This document shows positions 15,501 to 23,977 of a DNA stretch of 64,000 nt, in pieces. The DNA comes from Rhizobium sp. CF122. GTDB taxonomy: Bacteria; Pseudomonadota; Alphaproteobacteria; Rhizobiales; Rhizobiaceae. The stretch is from positions 1 through 64,000 of the forward strand of contig NZ_AKKA01000067.1 of NCBI RefSeq assembly GCF_000282035.1, written 5' to 3'. Below the pieces are notes generated by a model. It worked only from the letters and a program-made list of their open reading frames with translations, did no database searches and was not told the origin of the DNA. Within the stretch, counting starts at the first letter, position 1, and every line of letters begins with the position of its first letter. A program made the position numbers and the translations under genes.

Positions 15501-16001
15501 TGCTTCTTCCAGCAGCTGGCGGCGGGCCTGCGGCTTTGCCGAGATCAGCTCACCGATCCGCCCCTGCCCCACCATCGACGGCGAACGGGCGCCGGTGGAG
15601 GCGTCGGCGAAGAGCAACTGCACATCCTTGGCGCGGCTTTCCTTGCCGTTGATGCGATAGATCGATCCCTGCTCGCGCTCGATGCGGCGCGTGACCTGGA
15701 TCTCGTCGCTATCGTTGAAGGCGGCAGGCGCCGTGCGCTCGGCATTGTCAAGATAGAGCGCGACTTCGGCGGTGTTGCGGGCGGGACGGTTCCCCGAGCC
15801 GGAAAAGATGACGTCGTCCATGCCGGACGCACGCATGTTCTTGTAGGAATTCTCGCCCATCACCCAGCGGAGCGCTTCGACGAGGTTCGACTTGCCGCAA
15901 CCGTTCGGGCCGACGACACCGGTCAATCCGCGCTCGATGATGAATTCGGCGGGTTCGACGAAGGACTTGAAGCCGACGACGCGAAGCTTGTTGAACTTCA
16001 T
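12540..16001 (-). CDS. smc: Chromosome segregation protein SMC
   Basis: A 1153-residue SMC ATPase, the core of the ScpAB-SMC condensin that organises and separates newly copied origins. Starting at ATG 16001 the protein begins MKFNKLRVVGFKSFVEP with Walker A GPNGCGKSN at residues 31-39. Two long coiled coils flank a hinge near residues 510-670. The C-terminal head has the signature LSGGEQALTAMAL and Walker B CVLDEVDAPLDD. An in-frame ATG 27 bases upstream is less likely, because family members begin MKF. A 78-base gap separates it from the upstream thioredoxin-fold gene on the same strand, so they may share a transcript. Confidence 0.95.
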   Translation of the reverse strand: MKFNKLRVVGFKSFVEPAEFIIERGLTGVVGPNGCGKSNLVEALRWVMGENSYKNMRASGMDDVIFSGSGNRPARNTAEVALYLDNAERTAPAAFNDSDEIQVTRRIEREQGSIYRINGKESRAKDVQLLFADASTGARSPSMVGQGRIGELISAKPQARRQLLEEAAGISGLHSRRHEAELRLRAAEGNLERLDDVTSQLESQIESLKRQARQASRFKSLSADIRAREAMLLHIRWVQAKEAEAEADSALNQATVVVAEKAQMQMEAAKAQGIASLKLPELREGEARAAAAVQRLQIAKTQLEEDANRILRRRDELTRRLAQLGEDIRREERLVADNAAILARLDTEEAEIAEILADSGRFAEETREAFEEAAAKLADSERIFTALTAERAEAAAGRNQLERAIRDLADRKMRLERQMDEANRELSAIGETIASLPDPDEKRAVVEVGEQAVAEAEAAIQSVEQTLVAARQAEALSRSPVDQARGKLNAIETEARTIARMLAAGAAAGEFAPAADQLRVDRGFETALGAALGDDIESPLDSKAPAHWSGNGDGVADPALPAGVTPLVDYVRAPAALMRRLKQIGLVSASDAAALMKDLKPGQRLVTKEGSVYRWDGHVTGADAPSAAALRLAQKNRLAELESEAALARDILAEAEERLAGAADAIRLQERRLAEAREKSRMSARQLAEAREALAVAERASGDLIRRRDVVAEAVSQLQIQLEDISVQEENAQIELEDAPDLTAMDERLRSQQAEVATDRGALAEARARHESLNRENEARQRRIVVIGQERETWRQRAASAEDHIATLRDREEEAREEAAELEMAPDEFDDKRRALLNELQKAEEARRHAADVLAEAELVQRDADHKAATALSELAESRERRGRAEERLVSAREKRQETEARIRETLNVAPHEALRLAGLEPLQTAPDLREVERELERLKMERERLGAVNLRAEEEQKELSGKLEALIKERDDVIDAIRKLRGAIQSLNREGRERLIAAFDVVNGQFQRLFTHLFGGGTAELQLIESDDPLEAGLEILARPPGKKPQTMTLLSGGEQALTAMALIFAVFLTNPAPICVLDEVDAPLDDHNVERYCNLMDEMAASTETRFVIITHNPITMARMNRLFGVTMAEQGVSQLVSVDLQTAEQLREIA

Positions 16002-16079
16002 GCAGCGCCCCTTCGCCGCACAAGGCAAACGACGGGCGAACGGCCTCTGCCGTCGCCCGTCGATCGGATACGGTTCAGT

Positions 16080-16772
16080 TTAGAGCAGGCTGTCGATAAG
16101 GGCCGACATGGTGTCAACCGTCATGTCTCCAGAATAGCGCTTGCCGTTGATGAGGAAAGTCGGCGTGGCATTGACGCCAAACTCCTTGGAACCCCTTTCC
16201 CGCGTTGCGTTCACTTCATCCAGCAGCTTCTGGTTCGTCAAGCACTTCGTGAAGCTATCCTCAGTAAATCCAGCAAGTTTGGACATCTGAAGCAGTGCAG
16301 CGCGGCCATCGTCTGCAGCGGCCCAGGTCTGCTGCTGCTTGAACAGCATGGCCACCATCGGAAAATACTGTTCGGCGGTGCTCAATTCTTCCGGCTTGGA
16401 AGGATTGCAGCGTGCCAGCATGAAGGCAGCGGCCGCACGCGGATCAAACGGGAATTCGCGGATGATGAACCGCACCTTGCCCGTATCGACGTACTTCTTC
16501 TTGATCTCGTCGAAGGTCGTCGTGTGGAAGTGGGCGCAGTGCGGGCAGGTCATCGACATGTATTCGACGATCGTGACCAGGGCGTCTTCCTTGCCGAGTG
16601 CCATTTCCGGCAGCTCGCCTGGCTTCAGCACGGCAGCCATGTCGACGTCGCCGTCGGGCTTGGGCATTTCGGTCGCGGCATGCGCGGTGCTGAAAACCGC
16701 CAGGGTCGCCGTCGCGGCAGCCACGCCGCCCAGAAGCTGGCGTTTCGTCAGTTGCATTTCGGAAATCGGCAT
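16080..16772 (-). CDS. DsbA-family thiol oxidoreductase, exported
   Basis: A 230-residue thioredoxin-fold protein of the DsbA/BdbD type. The signal peptide (KRQLLGGVAAATATLAVFS, cleavage after AHA) sends it to the periplasm. The active site is CPHC in YMSMTCPHCAHFHTTTF, and a cis-Pro loop appears as NATPTFLINGKRY. It probably oxidises or isomerises disulfides of exported proteins. The ATG at 16772 has GGGGAA six bases upstream; longer starts on this frame lack one. It lies between smc and the dciA-like gene on the same strand. Confidence 0.85.
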   Translation of the reverse strand: MPISEMQLTKRQLLGGVAAATATLAVFSTAHAATEMPKPDGDVDMAAVLKPGELPEMALGKEDALVTIVEYMSMTCPHCAHFHTTTFDEIKKKYVDTGKVRFIIREFPFDPRAAAAFMLARCNPSKPEELSTAEQYFPMVAMLFKQQQTWAAADDGRAALLQMSKLAGFTEDSFTKCLTNQKLLDEVNATRERGSKEFGVNATPTFLINGKRYSGDMTVDTMSALIDSLL

Positions 16773-16932
16773 GAAGTTCCCCATGAATGAGAGTAGTGGC
16801 TGACAGTGCGATATAACGGCTCGAAGCCCTGAACAAGGCACGCTTCGCCAACTTTCTTCAAAGAATTGTGACCTTGGTTGGACCGCCAGATTAAATTGCG
16901 GACAGAATTGCCGCGGCAATACTTGTAAGGCA

Positions 16933-17421
16933 CTAGCGGCCGCGCTTCCCCAGCACGGCCGTGCCGAGACGCTTTACCGCTTCGCGCAGCTTGTCGCCCT
17001 CGATGCCTTCCATCATGTCCTCCAACTTTGCGGCTGCCGCGCCCTTCAATGGCGGCGGAGTGCGGGAGCGCTTGACCGCCTGATAGACAGGCTTCTGGAC
17101 GACACGGATCTGGTGAACAGCGGCGAAGCCGAAGAAACTGTTGACGCGCTGGATCAGCTCACCCTGCGCATGGGTCAAAAACAGTGCTCGGGCGCCCTCG
17201 CAGGCGATCGTGAGCACGCCCGGACGGAAGCCTCCGTCATCATTGCCGCGCGCCCAGGCAATCTTTTCCGGCCGGGTGCAATCGGCAAATTCCTCACCGG
17301 CGATTTCATTCCACGAGCCGAGCAGCGCCGTATTGATGCCGGCGCGCTTTGCAAGCACCGGATCGATCAGCCCGTTCGCCAATTCGGAGATTTGCTTTTC
17401 ACCTTTGCGTGGATAACTCAT
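16933..17421 (-). CDS. DciA-like protein (DUF721)
   Basis: The 162-residue product begins MSYPRKGEKQISELANGLID and carries a DUF721 domain (residues about 20-110), seen in WNEIAGEEFADCTRPEKI and LTIACEGARALFLTHAQGE. DUF721 proteins are related to DciA, the ancestral loader of the replicative helicase DnaB in bacteria that lack DnaC. The basic C-terminus (KRLGTAVLGKRGR) fits nucleic-acid or helicase contact. It is divergent from mutY with a 94-base gap. The replication role is family knowledge; whether this copy does it is inferred. Confidence 0.72.
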   Translation of the reverse strand: MSYPRKGEKQISELANGLIDPVLAKRAGINTALLGSWNEIAGEEFADCTRPEKIAWARGNDDGGFRPGVLTIACEGARALFLTHAQGELIQRVNSFFGFAAVHQIRVVQKPVYQAVKRSRTPPPLKGAAAAKLEDMMEGIEGDKLREAVKRLGTAVLGKRGR

Positions 17422-17515
17422 CGAAACCTTCACATCGCGCTGCCATCCGGCACCACTGCCTTGATCGCGCGGCATTGCTTCGCCAAGTATAGGGCACTTC
17501 CCCTGACGACGGCAA

Positions 17516-18610
17516 ATGATGACATCGACGACACTGGACGCGCCCGCCGCCAAGCCCCTTCTCGATTGGTATGACCGCCACCATCGCGACCTGCCATGGC
17601 GCGTTTCCCCGCCGATGGCGGCGCGCGGCGTCAAGGCCGATCCGTACCATGTCTGGCTTTCCGAAGTGATGCTGCAGCAGACCACGGTGTCGGCGGTAAA
17701 GCCCTACTTTACCAATTTCCTGGCGCGCTGGCCGACGGTGCGCGATCTTGCCGACGCCGCTAGCGAAGACGTGATGGCTGCTTGGGCCGGACTCGGATAT
17801 TACGCCCGCGCCCGCAACCTCAAGAAGTGCGCCGAGGCCGTGACGCGCGAACACGACGGCGTCTTTCCAGACACCGAGGAAGGACTGAGATCGCTTCCCG
17901 GCATCGGCGACTACACGGCCGCTGCAGTGGCGGCGATCGCCTTCAACCGGCAGGCAGCCGTCATGGACGGCAATGTCGAGCGGGTGATTTCGCGCCTCTA
18001 CGCGATCGCCACCCCACTGCCTGCTGCCAAACCACTGATGAAGCAGAAGGTGGCTCTGCTAACCCCGAAAGATCGGCCCGGCGACTTCGCCCAGGCGATG
18101 ATGGATCTCGGCGCGACGATCTGCACACCGAAGCGGCCCGCCTGTTCACTCTGTCCCCTCAGGGGATCCTGCGAGGCGCTGCGTCTGCATGATCCCGAAC
18201 ACTTTCCGGTCAAGGCCGCCAAGAGGGAAAAGCCTATACGCCGAGGGGCAGCCTTCATCGCCGTTACGCCGGATGGCGACGTTCTGTTGCGGCGGCGCAT
18301 CGAGAGCGGCCTGCTCGGCGGCATGACCGAAGTGCCGACGACCGACTGGACGGCGAGGCAGGACGGAGAAACGTCGGCCAGTGCTGCACCGTTCCCGGCG
18401 GCTTGGGAGCCCTGCGGGACCGTGACCCACGTCTTCACCCATTTCGAGCTCAGGCTTTCCATCTACCGCGTCGCGACCCCCTCGCGAATTCAAACGGATA
18501 ACGGTTGGTGGGAAGCGGTTACAAATCTTGACTCGCAGGCGTTGCCGACTGTCATGAAAAAAGCAATCACCGCAGCTATTCCGCTCGCGTTCAAACATGC
18601 CAAGGATTAA
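17516..18610 (+). CDS. mutY: A/G-specific adenine DNA glycosylase MutY
   Basis: A 364-residue MutY that removes adenine mispaired with 8-oxoguanine. The catalytic Glu is in LSEVMLQQTT, the helix-hairpin-helix in LPGIGDYTAAAVAAIAF, the catalytic Asp in MDGNVERV, and the 4Fe-4S cluster ligands in CTPKRPACSLCPLRGSC. The last 130 residues form the NUDIX-like domain that reads 8-oxoG (FIAVTPDGDVLLRRR, then THVFTHFELRL). MM at the start allows 17516 or 17519. Three bases separate its stop from the HAD gene, so they form one operon with the NTF2-like gene. Confidence 0.95.
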   Translation: MMTSTTLDAPAAKPLLDWYDRHHRDLPWRVSPPMAARGVKADPYHVWLSEVMLQQTTVSAVKPYFTNFLARWPTVRDLADAASEDVMAAWAGLGYYARARNLKKCAEAVTREHDGVFPDTEEGLRSLPGIGDYTAAAVAAIAFNRQAAVMDGNVERVISRLYAIATPLPAAKPLMKQKVALLTPKDRPGDFAQAMMDLGATICTPKRPACSLCPLRGSCEALRLHDPEHFPVKAAKREKPIRRGAAFIAVTPDGDVLLRRRIESGLLGGMTEVPTTDWTARQDGETSASAAPFPAAWEPCGTVTHVFTHFELRLSIYRVATPSRIQTDNGWWEAVTNLDSQALPTVMKKAITAAIPLAFKHAKD

Positions 18611-18613
18611 TCG

Positions 18614-19222
18614 ATGCCCATTGATCATATTGTTTTCGACATCGGAAAAGTTCTCGTCCATTACGATCCGAATATTCCGTTCAGCCGCCTCATTCCCGAT
18701 GAGGGCGAGCGCAAGTGGTTCTTCGAAAATGTCTGCACCCATGATTGGAACGTCGAGCAGGACCGCGGCCGCACCTGGGCCGATGCCGAAGCCCTGCTGA
18801 TCGAGGTTCATCCGGATCGTGAGGAGCATATCCGCGCGTTCCGGAACCACTGGCACGAGATGGTCCCGCACTCCTACGACGACAGCGTCGCGATCATGGA
18901 AGGCCTGATTGCCGACGGCCAGGATGTGACGATGCTGACCAACTTCGCATCCGACACCTTCCGCGAGGCGCAGGTCCGCTTCCCGTTCCTTACTAAGCCG
19001 CGCGGCGTCACGGTCTCCGGCGACGTCGGCCTGATCAAGCCCGATATCGCGATCTACGAAACGCATGCGAAGAGCTTCGGCCTCAATCCGGCGGCAACGA
19101 TCTTCATCGACGACTCCGCCCCCAACGTCGAGGGCGCCAAAGCCGCCGGCTGGGATGCGGTTCTCTTCACCGGAGCCGACCAGCTGCGTGCCGATCTTGC
19201 AGCGCGTGGCGTGAGGGTCTGA
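18614..19222 (+). CDS. HAD-superfamily hydrolase
   Basis: The 202-residue product has the HAD motifs: FDIGKVLVHYD with nucleophile Asp9, MLTNFAS as motif II, LIKPDIAIYE with the motif III Lys, and IFIDDSAPNVEGA as motif IV. Motif I reads DxG rather than DxD, as in the haloacid-dehalogenase/epoxide-hydrolase-N/YihX branch, so a small-molecule phosphatase or dehalogenase is possible. The substrate is not evident. It sits between mutY and an NTF2-like gene in a tight operon. Confidence 0.82.
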   Translation: MPIDHIVFDIGKVLVHYDPNIPFSRLIPDEGERKWFFENVCTHDWNVEQDRGRTWADAEALLIEVHPDREEHIRAFRNHWHEMVPHSYDDSVAIMEGLIADGQDVTMLTNFASDTFREAQVRFPFLTKPRGVTVSGDVGLIKPDIAIYETHAKSFGLNPAATIFIDDSAPNVEGAKAAGWDAVLFTGADQLRADLAARGVRV

Positions 19223-19224
19223 TC

Positions 19225-19590
19225 ATGGCATTCGATCCGGCTGAGGAAATCAAGCGCTTCCACGGCGCCATCAATGCGCTCGATTTCGATACGATCGAGA
19301 ACTGCTTCGCGCAAGATGCGACCTATGTCTCCAACGGTGTCGGCAGCCTGTCCGGGCGAGCCGACATCATGGGCGCCTTTAGCAAGTATTTCGACGACTA
19401 CCCGGACCAGACGGCAATCGACACGCTGGTCGAGAAGGTCAGCCCGAATGCCGGCCGCGCCGTCTGGTCGGTTCGTGCGACGCACAGCAAGACGGGCAAA
19501 CCGCTGGTGCGGGAGGGCGAAGAGACGATCACCTTCAATGAAGATGGTCGTATCACTCACGTCGAGGTAACCGACTATCAGGCGTTCTGA
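19225..19590 (+). CDS. NTF2-like (SnoaL-type) protein
   Basis: A 121-residue protein with the NTF2/SnoaL fold: an N-terminal helix (PAEEIKRFHGAINALDFDTI), then NCFAQDATYVSNGVGSLSGR and a beta-rich C-terminus ending ITHVEVTDYQAF. Fold members include isomerases, hydrolases and simple binding proteins, so no reaction can be assigned. Its ATG lies two bases after the HAD stop (TGATCATG). The 3' end overlaps the convergent membrane protein gene by 13 bases. Confidence 0.78.
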   Translation: MAFDPAEEIKRFHGAINALDFDTIENCFAQDATYVSNGVGSLSGRADIMGAFSKYFDDYPDQTAIDTLVEKVSPNAGRAVWSVRATHSKTGKPLVREGEETITFNEDGRITHVEVTDYQAF

Positions 19591-20072
19591 AAGAACGCTG
19601 CCGAAAGGTAGAAGGCGAGCACGAAAAAGAGCCACAGGTCGGAAACCATCGCGATGGTCCTCGACCTGTTCCTCCCTGGTTCGAGAAGATGCTTGAGACC
19701 GGCAAGGCCGAAGAACAGGCAACCGGTGATCGCGGCAGGGACGATCCACTGCGGCTCGAAGAAACTGAGCAGGCCAAGCATGCCGATCGACAGGTTGCCG
19801 AAGCCAATCTCCTGTACCAGTGGCTGGGCCTTGTGATCGGTGACGCCAAAGATCGTCTCGGCCGTAAAGGCCGGATTGACGATCTGCTTCAGGCTGGCCA
19901 CAAGCAATCGCAGGCCGACGCCCCAGAAGACGAACCATTTTCCGATCATGAAGACGAGGTTGGCGTCTGTGCCCCACTGCGCTTCGGCGACCACCGAGCC
20001 CAGCGGCGAAACAAACATCAGCAACAGTATGATCGCAAGATACATGGCCAGTTCCCTGCCTGTTCGGATCAT
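19578..20072 (-). CDS. Small integral membrane protein, DUF6790-like
   Basis: A 164-residue protein with four hydrophobic segments (about residues 9-28, 42-60, 92-125 and 143-162) and a conserved-looking loop FTAETIFGVTDHKAQPLVQEIGF written here in part as TIFGVTDHKAQPLVQE. This pattern matches a family of bacterial membrane proteins of unknown role that I know as DUF6790. It converges on the mutY operon and lies downstream of ccrM on the same strand. Confidence 0.65.
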   Translation of the reverse strand: MIRTGRELAMYLAIILLLMFVSPLGSVVAEAQWGTDANLVFMIGKWFVFWGVGLRLLVASLKQIVNPAFTAETIFGVTDHKAQPLVQEIGFGNLSIGMLGLLSFFEPQWIVPAAITGCLFFGLAGLKHLLEPGRNRSRTIAMVSDLWLFFVLAFYLSAAFFQNA

Positions 20073-20125
20073 CAGTCACCGATACATGACACGGAATTGC
20101 GCTGCTGCGCGAGCCAAAATGAAGA

Positions 20126-20195
20126 GCGCCCGGGGTGTTGATCCCGGGCGCCAGGCCTTCTTCCGTAACTGGAGGTACAAAACACCGGAAGAAGG
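20126..20195 (-). terminator. Two hairpins downstream of ccrM
   Basis: Stem 1 pairs 20186-20195 with 20156-20165 (10 bp, 20-nt loop). Stem 2 pairs 20143-20151 with 20126-20134 (9 bp, 8-nt loop) and is followed on the - strand by TCTTCATTTT. They fall 27 to 96 bases after the ccrM stop and probably end or protect its transcript. Confidence 0.6.
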
Positions 20196-20221
20196 AAGTC
20201 TCGATGAGGTGAAGGCGCGCG

Positions 20222-21364
<1,143 letters not shown>

Positions 21365-21394
21365 TCATACACATTACGCTTTTACTGTCCGTTA

Positions 21395-21414
21395 TGGTTA
21401 CTCAGTTTGGTTAC
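21395..21414 (-). promoter_or_regulatory. Direct repeat upstream of ccrM
   Basis: TGGTTAC occurs at 21395-21401 and again at 21408-21414, a 13-base period, 43 to 62 bases before the ccrM start. On the - strand each reads GTAACCA, close to the TTAACCAT half-site I know for the cell-cycle regulator CtrA. Assignment to CtrA is inferred. Confidence 0.35.
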
Positions 21415-21525
21415 CAAAGCCTGAAGGGATGAGCGATTTCGGGAAAATAAGTCGCAGCGCCGGTTCAGCGGTAGAAAGGGTCCGGCCGCCAAACGATGCC
21501 CGCCCACCCTTTCCGACTGGCGCAG

Positions 21526-21879
21526 CTAAGCCGCGACGTCATGCACCTTGCGGCTGTCGGCCGGTGCCTCGGCGCGCTCGTTCATGCCGTAGTCGCGGAC
21601 GATGTGGCCGATCCGCAGCCGATAGTCCGCAAAGACGCCGTTGCGGCCGGCGTGCTGGGCAGCGCGGTGCGCCTGGAGGTTTCGCCACGTCTTTACCGCC
21701 TCCTCGTCACGCCAGAAGGAGAGCGAAAGCAGCTTGCCGCGATTGGTGAGGCTTTCGAAGCGCTCGATCGAGATAAAGCCGTCGATCTTTTCCAGTTCAC
21801 CGCGAAGTTCACCGGCGAGATCGAGATAGGTGTGGCGTTCGCCCATGAAGGGCAAGACTTCGAAGATGACAGCGATCAT
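21526..21879 (-). CDS. ABM-domain monooxygenase-like protein
   Basis: A 117-residue protein of the antibiotic-biosynthesis-monooxygenase (ABM) fold, a dimeric alpha+beta barrel. Seen are MIAVIFEVLP at the start, then IDGFISIERFES, LSLSFWRDEEAVKTWR and HRAAQHAGR, in the order usual for the family. Members are small cofactor-free oxygenases or stress proteins. It starts inside the stop of the NIPSNAP gene (ATGA at 21876-21879) and so is co-translated with it. The substrate is unknown. Confidence 0.8.
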   Translation of the reverse strand: MIAVIFEVLPFMGERHTYLDLAGELRGELEKIDGFISIERFESLTNRGKLLSLSFWRDEEAVKTWRNLQAHRAAQHAGRNGVFADYRLRIGHIVRDYGMNERAEAPADSRKVHDVAA

Positions 21880-22205
21880 GGCATCACCAGCTTTGCGTGA
21901 GGAAGGGAAGCGTTTTTGAGGAAGATGCGATCTTCCTTCAGGATGAAACGTTCGCGCTTGGCGAATTCGTAATTTTCCTTGCCGAGCGGATCGGCAGCAA
22001 GGCGGGCGCGATAGGCTTCATACGCGGCGAGGCTATCGATATTATAGACGCCGTAGGCGGTCGTTGCCGAGCCTTCATGCGGGGCGAAATAGCCGACGAG
22101 ATCGGCACCGTTGCGCGGGATCGCCTGGCCCCAATTGCGGGCATATTCGGCAAAGGCCTCCTTCTTGAACGGATCGATCTCATAGCGGATGAAGCAGGTA
22201 ATCAT
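21876..22205 (-). CDS. NIPSNAP-family protein
   Basis: The 109-residue product begins MITCFIRYEIDPFKKEAFAE and continues with VGYFAPHEGSATTAYGVYNI, the ferredoxin-like NIPSNAP fold. The ATG at 22205 has AAGGAGACG just upstream, while longer starts on this frame are shadows of the ArsR gene. It is divergent from an ArsR-type regulator gene by 72 bases, and upstream of the ABM gene in one operon. Both products have the same dimeric barrel class, which hints at a shared small hydrophobic or reactive substrate. Confidence 0.8.
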   Translation of the reverse strand: MITCFIRYEIDPFKKEAFAEYARNWGQAIPRNGADLVGYFAPHEGSATTAYGVYNIDSLAAYEAYRARLAADPLGKENYEFAKRERFILKEDRIFLKNASLPHAKLVMP

Positions 22206-22209
22206 CGTC

Positions 22210-22230
22210 GTCTCCTTGTTGTCTGGAGAC
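22210..22230. promoter_or_regulatory. Inverted repeat between NIPSNAP and ArsR genes
   Basis: GTCTCC (22210-22215) and GGAGAC (22225-22230) are separated by 9 bases and lie in the 72-base divergent gap, one arm covering the NIPSNAP ribosome site. This is a plausible operator for the neighbouring ArsR-type regulator. Confidence 0.4.
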
Positions 22231-22277
22231 AGTTTTCGCACATTGCGGGACGACGATGCTTCGGTTAGGATCGAAGT

Positions 22278-22964
22278 ATGAAGGAAGGACCTGACATATC
22301 CCAGATCGGCGCGCTGATCGGCGACCCCGCCCGTGCCAACATGCTGACCGCACTGATGGGCGGTAAAGCGCTGACGGCGACAGAGCTCGCTGCCGCCGGT
22401 GGCATTACTGTGCAGACGGCGAGCACGCATCTCGCCAAGCTGGAGGCCGGTAACCTGCTGGTGCAGCGCAAGCAGGGCCGCCATCGCTACTTCACATTGG
22501 CGGATGAGAGCGTTGGCAAGTTCTTGGAAAGCATCATGGGCTTTGCCGCCGGGCGCGGCCATCTGCGCCACAAGCCGGGGCCAAAGGAGCCGGCATTGCG
22601 CAAGGCGCGTATCTGCTACGATCACCTCGCCGGCGATTACGGCGTGCGAATGCTCGACAGCCTGATCGCTCGAGGCGCGATCGACGCATTCGGCGATGAC
22701 CTTGCATTGACGGAGACCGGTGAAAGCGAGCTGACGTGCATCGGCATAGACGTGCAGGCTCTGAAATCGTCGCGACGGCCGCTTTGTCGCTCCTGCCTGG
22801 ACTGGAGTGAGCGACGGGCGCATCTCGCCGGCGGCCTCGGCAAGGCCCTGCTTTCCAATTTTCTCGACAAAGGCTGGGCCCGCCGCACCGCCGAAAGCCG
22901 CTCCGTCGTTTTTTCTCCAGAAGGCGAACGGCAGTTTCTCGCGCTGTTTCCTGCCACCAAATAG
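22278..22964 (+). CDS. ArsR-family transcriptional regulator
   Basis: A 228-residue protein. The N-terminal winged helix (residues 8-90) matches ArsR repressors: ISQIGALIGDPARANMLTAL, then ITVQTASTHLAKLEAGNLL as recognition helix and GRHRYFTLADESV as wing. The extra 130 residues hold CRSCLDWSERRAHLAGGLG, a block seen in a subgroup of ArsR proteins that have a C-terminal sensing domain with a Cys pair. It lies divergent to the NIPSNAP-ABM operon, which it probably represses. The inducing signal is unknown. Confidence 0.85.
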   Translation: MKEGPDISQIGALIGDPARANMLTALMGGKALTATELAAAGGITVQTASTHLAKLEAGNLLVQRKQGRHRYFTLADESVGKFLESIMGFAAGRGHLRHKPGPKEPALRKARICYDHLAGDYGVRMLDSLIARGAIDAFGDDLALTETGESELTCIGIDVQALKSSRRPLCRSCLDWSERRAHLAGGLGKALLSNFLDKGWARRTAESRSVVFSPEGERQFLALFPATK

Positions 22965-23084
22965 CCGCGAACGACCGCAAAATCCAAGCCGCCCGCGGCG
23001 CGCAATCCAGCCATGCCTTGCTATCGGTTGAGCTTCGCCCAGGCATCGTGTAAAGGGGCATCATCCCAAACAAGGCGCGAATAA

Positions 23085-23774
23085 ATGGACGGCTTCGACC
23101 TCATCATCTTCGACTGCGACGGCGTTCTGGTCGATTCGGAAATCATCGCTGCGGATGTGGAATCCAAGCTTCTCACCGAAGCGGGCTACCCAATCAGCAT
23201 CGAGGAAATGGGCGAGCGCTTCGCGGGCATGACCTGGCAGAACATTCTCTTCCAGGTCGAGCGCGAGGCCAGCATTCCGATCCCCGCGTCTCTGCTTGAC
23301 AAGTCCGAGAAGCTGCTCGACCTGCGTCTGGAGCAGGACGTGCAAGCGATATCGGGTGTTGAAGCCGCCCTTTCGCGTCTGCAGCTGAAGCGCTGCATCT
23401 GCTCCAACTCCAGCAGCACGCGGCTCGACATGATGCTCGGCAAGGTGGGCCTGAAGCCGCTGTTTGCGCCGCATATCTTCTCGGCCAAGGACCTTGGTCC
23501 CGATCGCGTGAAGCCGAAGCCGGACGTCTTCCTGCATGGCGCCAAGCAGATGGGCGTTTCGCCTGACCGCGCCGTTGTCGTCGAAGACTCCGTTCACGGC
23601 GTCCACGCCGCGCGTGCAGCAGGCATGCGCGTCATCGGCTTTACCGGCGCATCACACACCTATCCGGCGCATGCCGACAGGCTGACCGATGCCGGCGCCG
23701 AAACAGCCATCTCCCGCATGAGCGACCTGCCCGGCGTCGTTGCCGCGCTCGCCGAGTGGGAAGGCGTTCTGTAA
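23085..23774 (+). CDS. HAD-family phosphatase, beta-phosphoglucomutase-like
   Basis: A 229-residue HAD hydrolase with a helical cap. Motif I is IIFDCDGVLVDSE with Asp9 and Asp11, motif II is CSNSSST, motif III is VKPKPDVFLHGA, motif IV is VVVEDSVHGVHAA. This matches the beta-phosphoglucomutase/GS1/YniC branch, whose members act on sugar phosphates. The substrate cannot be read from sequence. It stands alone 120 bases after the ArsR gene. Confidence 0.85.
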   Translation: MDGFDLIIFDCDGVLVDSEIIAADVESKLLTEAGYPISIEEMGERFAGMTWQNILFQVEREASIPIPASLLDKSEKLLDLRLEQDVQAISGVEAALSRLQLKRCICSNSSSTRLDMMLGKVGLKPLFAPHIFSAKDLGPDRVKPKPDVFLHGAKQMGVSPDRAVVVEDSVHGVHAARAAGMRVIGFTGASHTYPAHADRLTDAGAETAISRMSDLPGVVAALAEWEGVL

Positions 23775-23835
23775 CGTCGGTTACTCTCGAGCGCAGGCGC
23801 TCGCCCGGCCCTATCCGGCGTCCAACTCCAAAGTC

Positions 23836-23860
23836 GGTTGCAGCGTCGAAACGCTGCCAC
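23836..23860 (+). terminator. Possible terminator after the HAD gene
   Basis: GCAGCGT (23840-23846) pairs with ACGCTGC (23851-23857) around a CGAA loop, with further partial pairing outside. It lies 65 bases after the stop; the T run that follows is weak (GATTTGG). Confidence 0.35.
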
Positions 23861-23977
23861 CGATTTGGCTATGGGATGGGGTGCTTTGTCGGACGGTAGA
23901 ATTTCGCTCTCTGCACCGAGACAGATCGGAACCATTCAGCTATCGGAGTGATCTCTGTCTGATGGAGGCCGTCTCGC

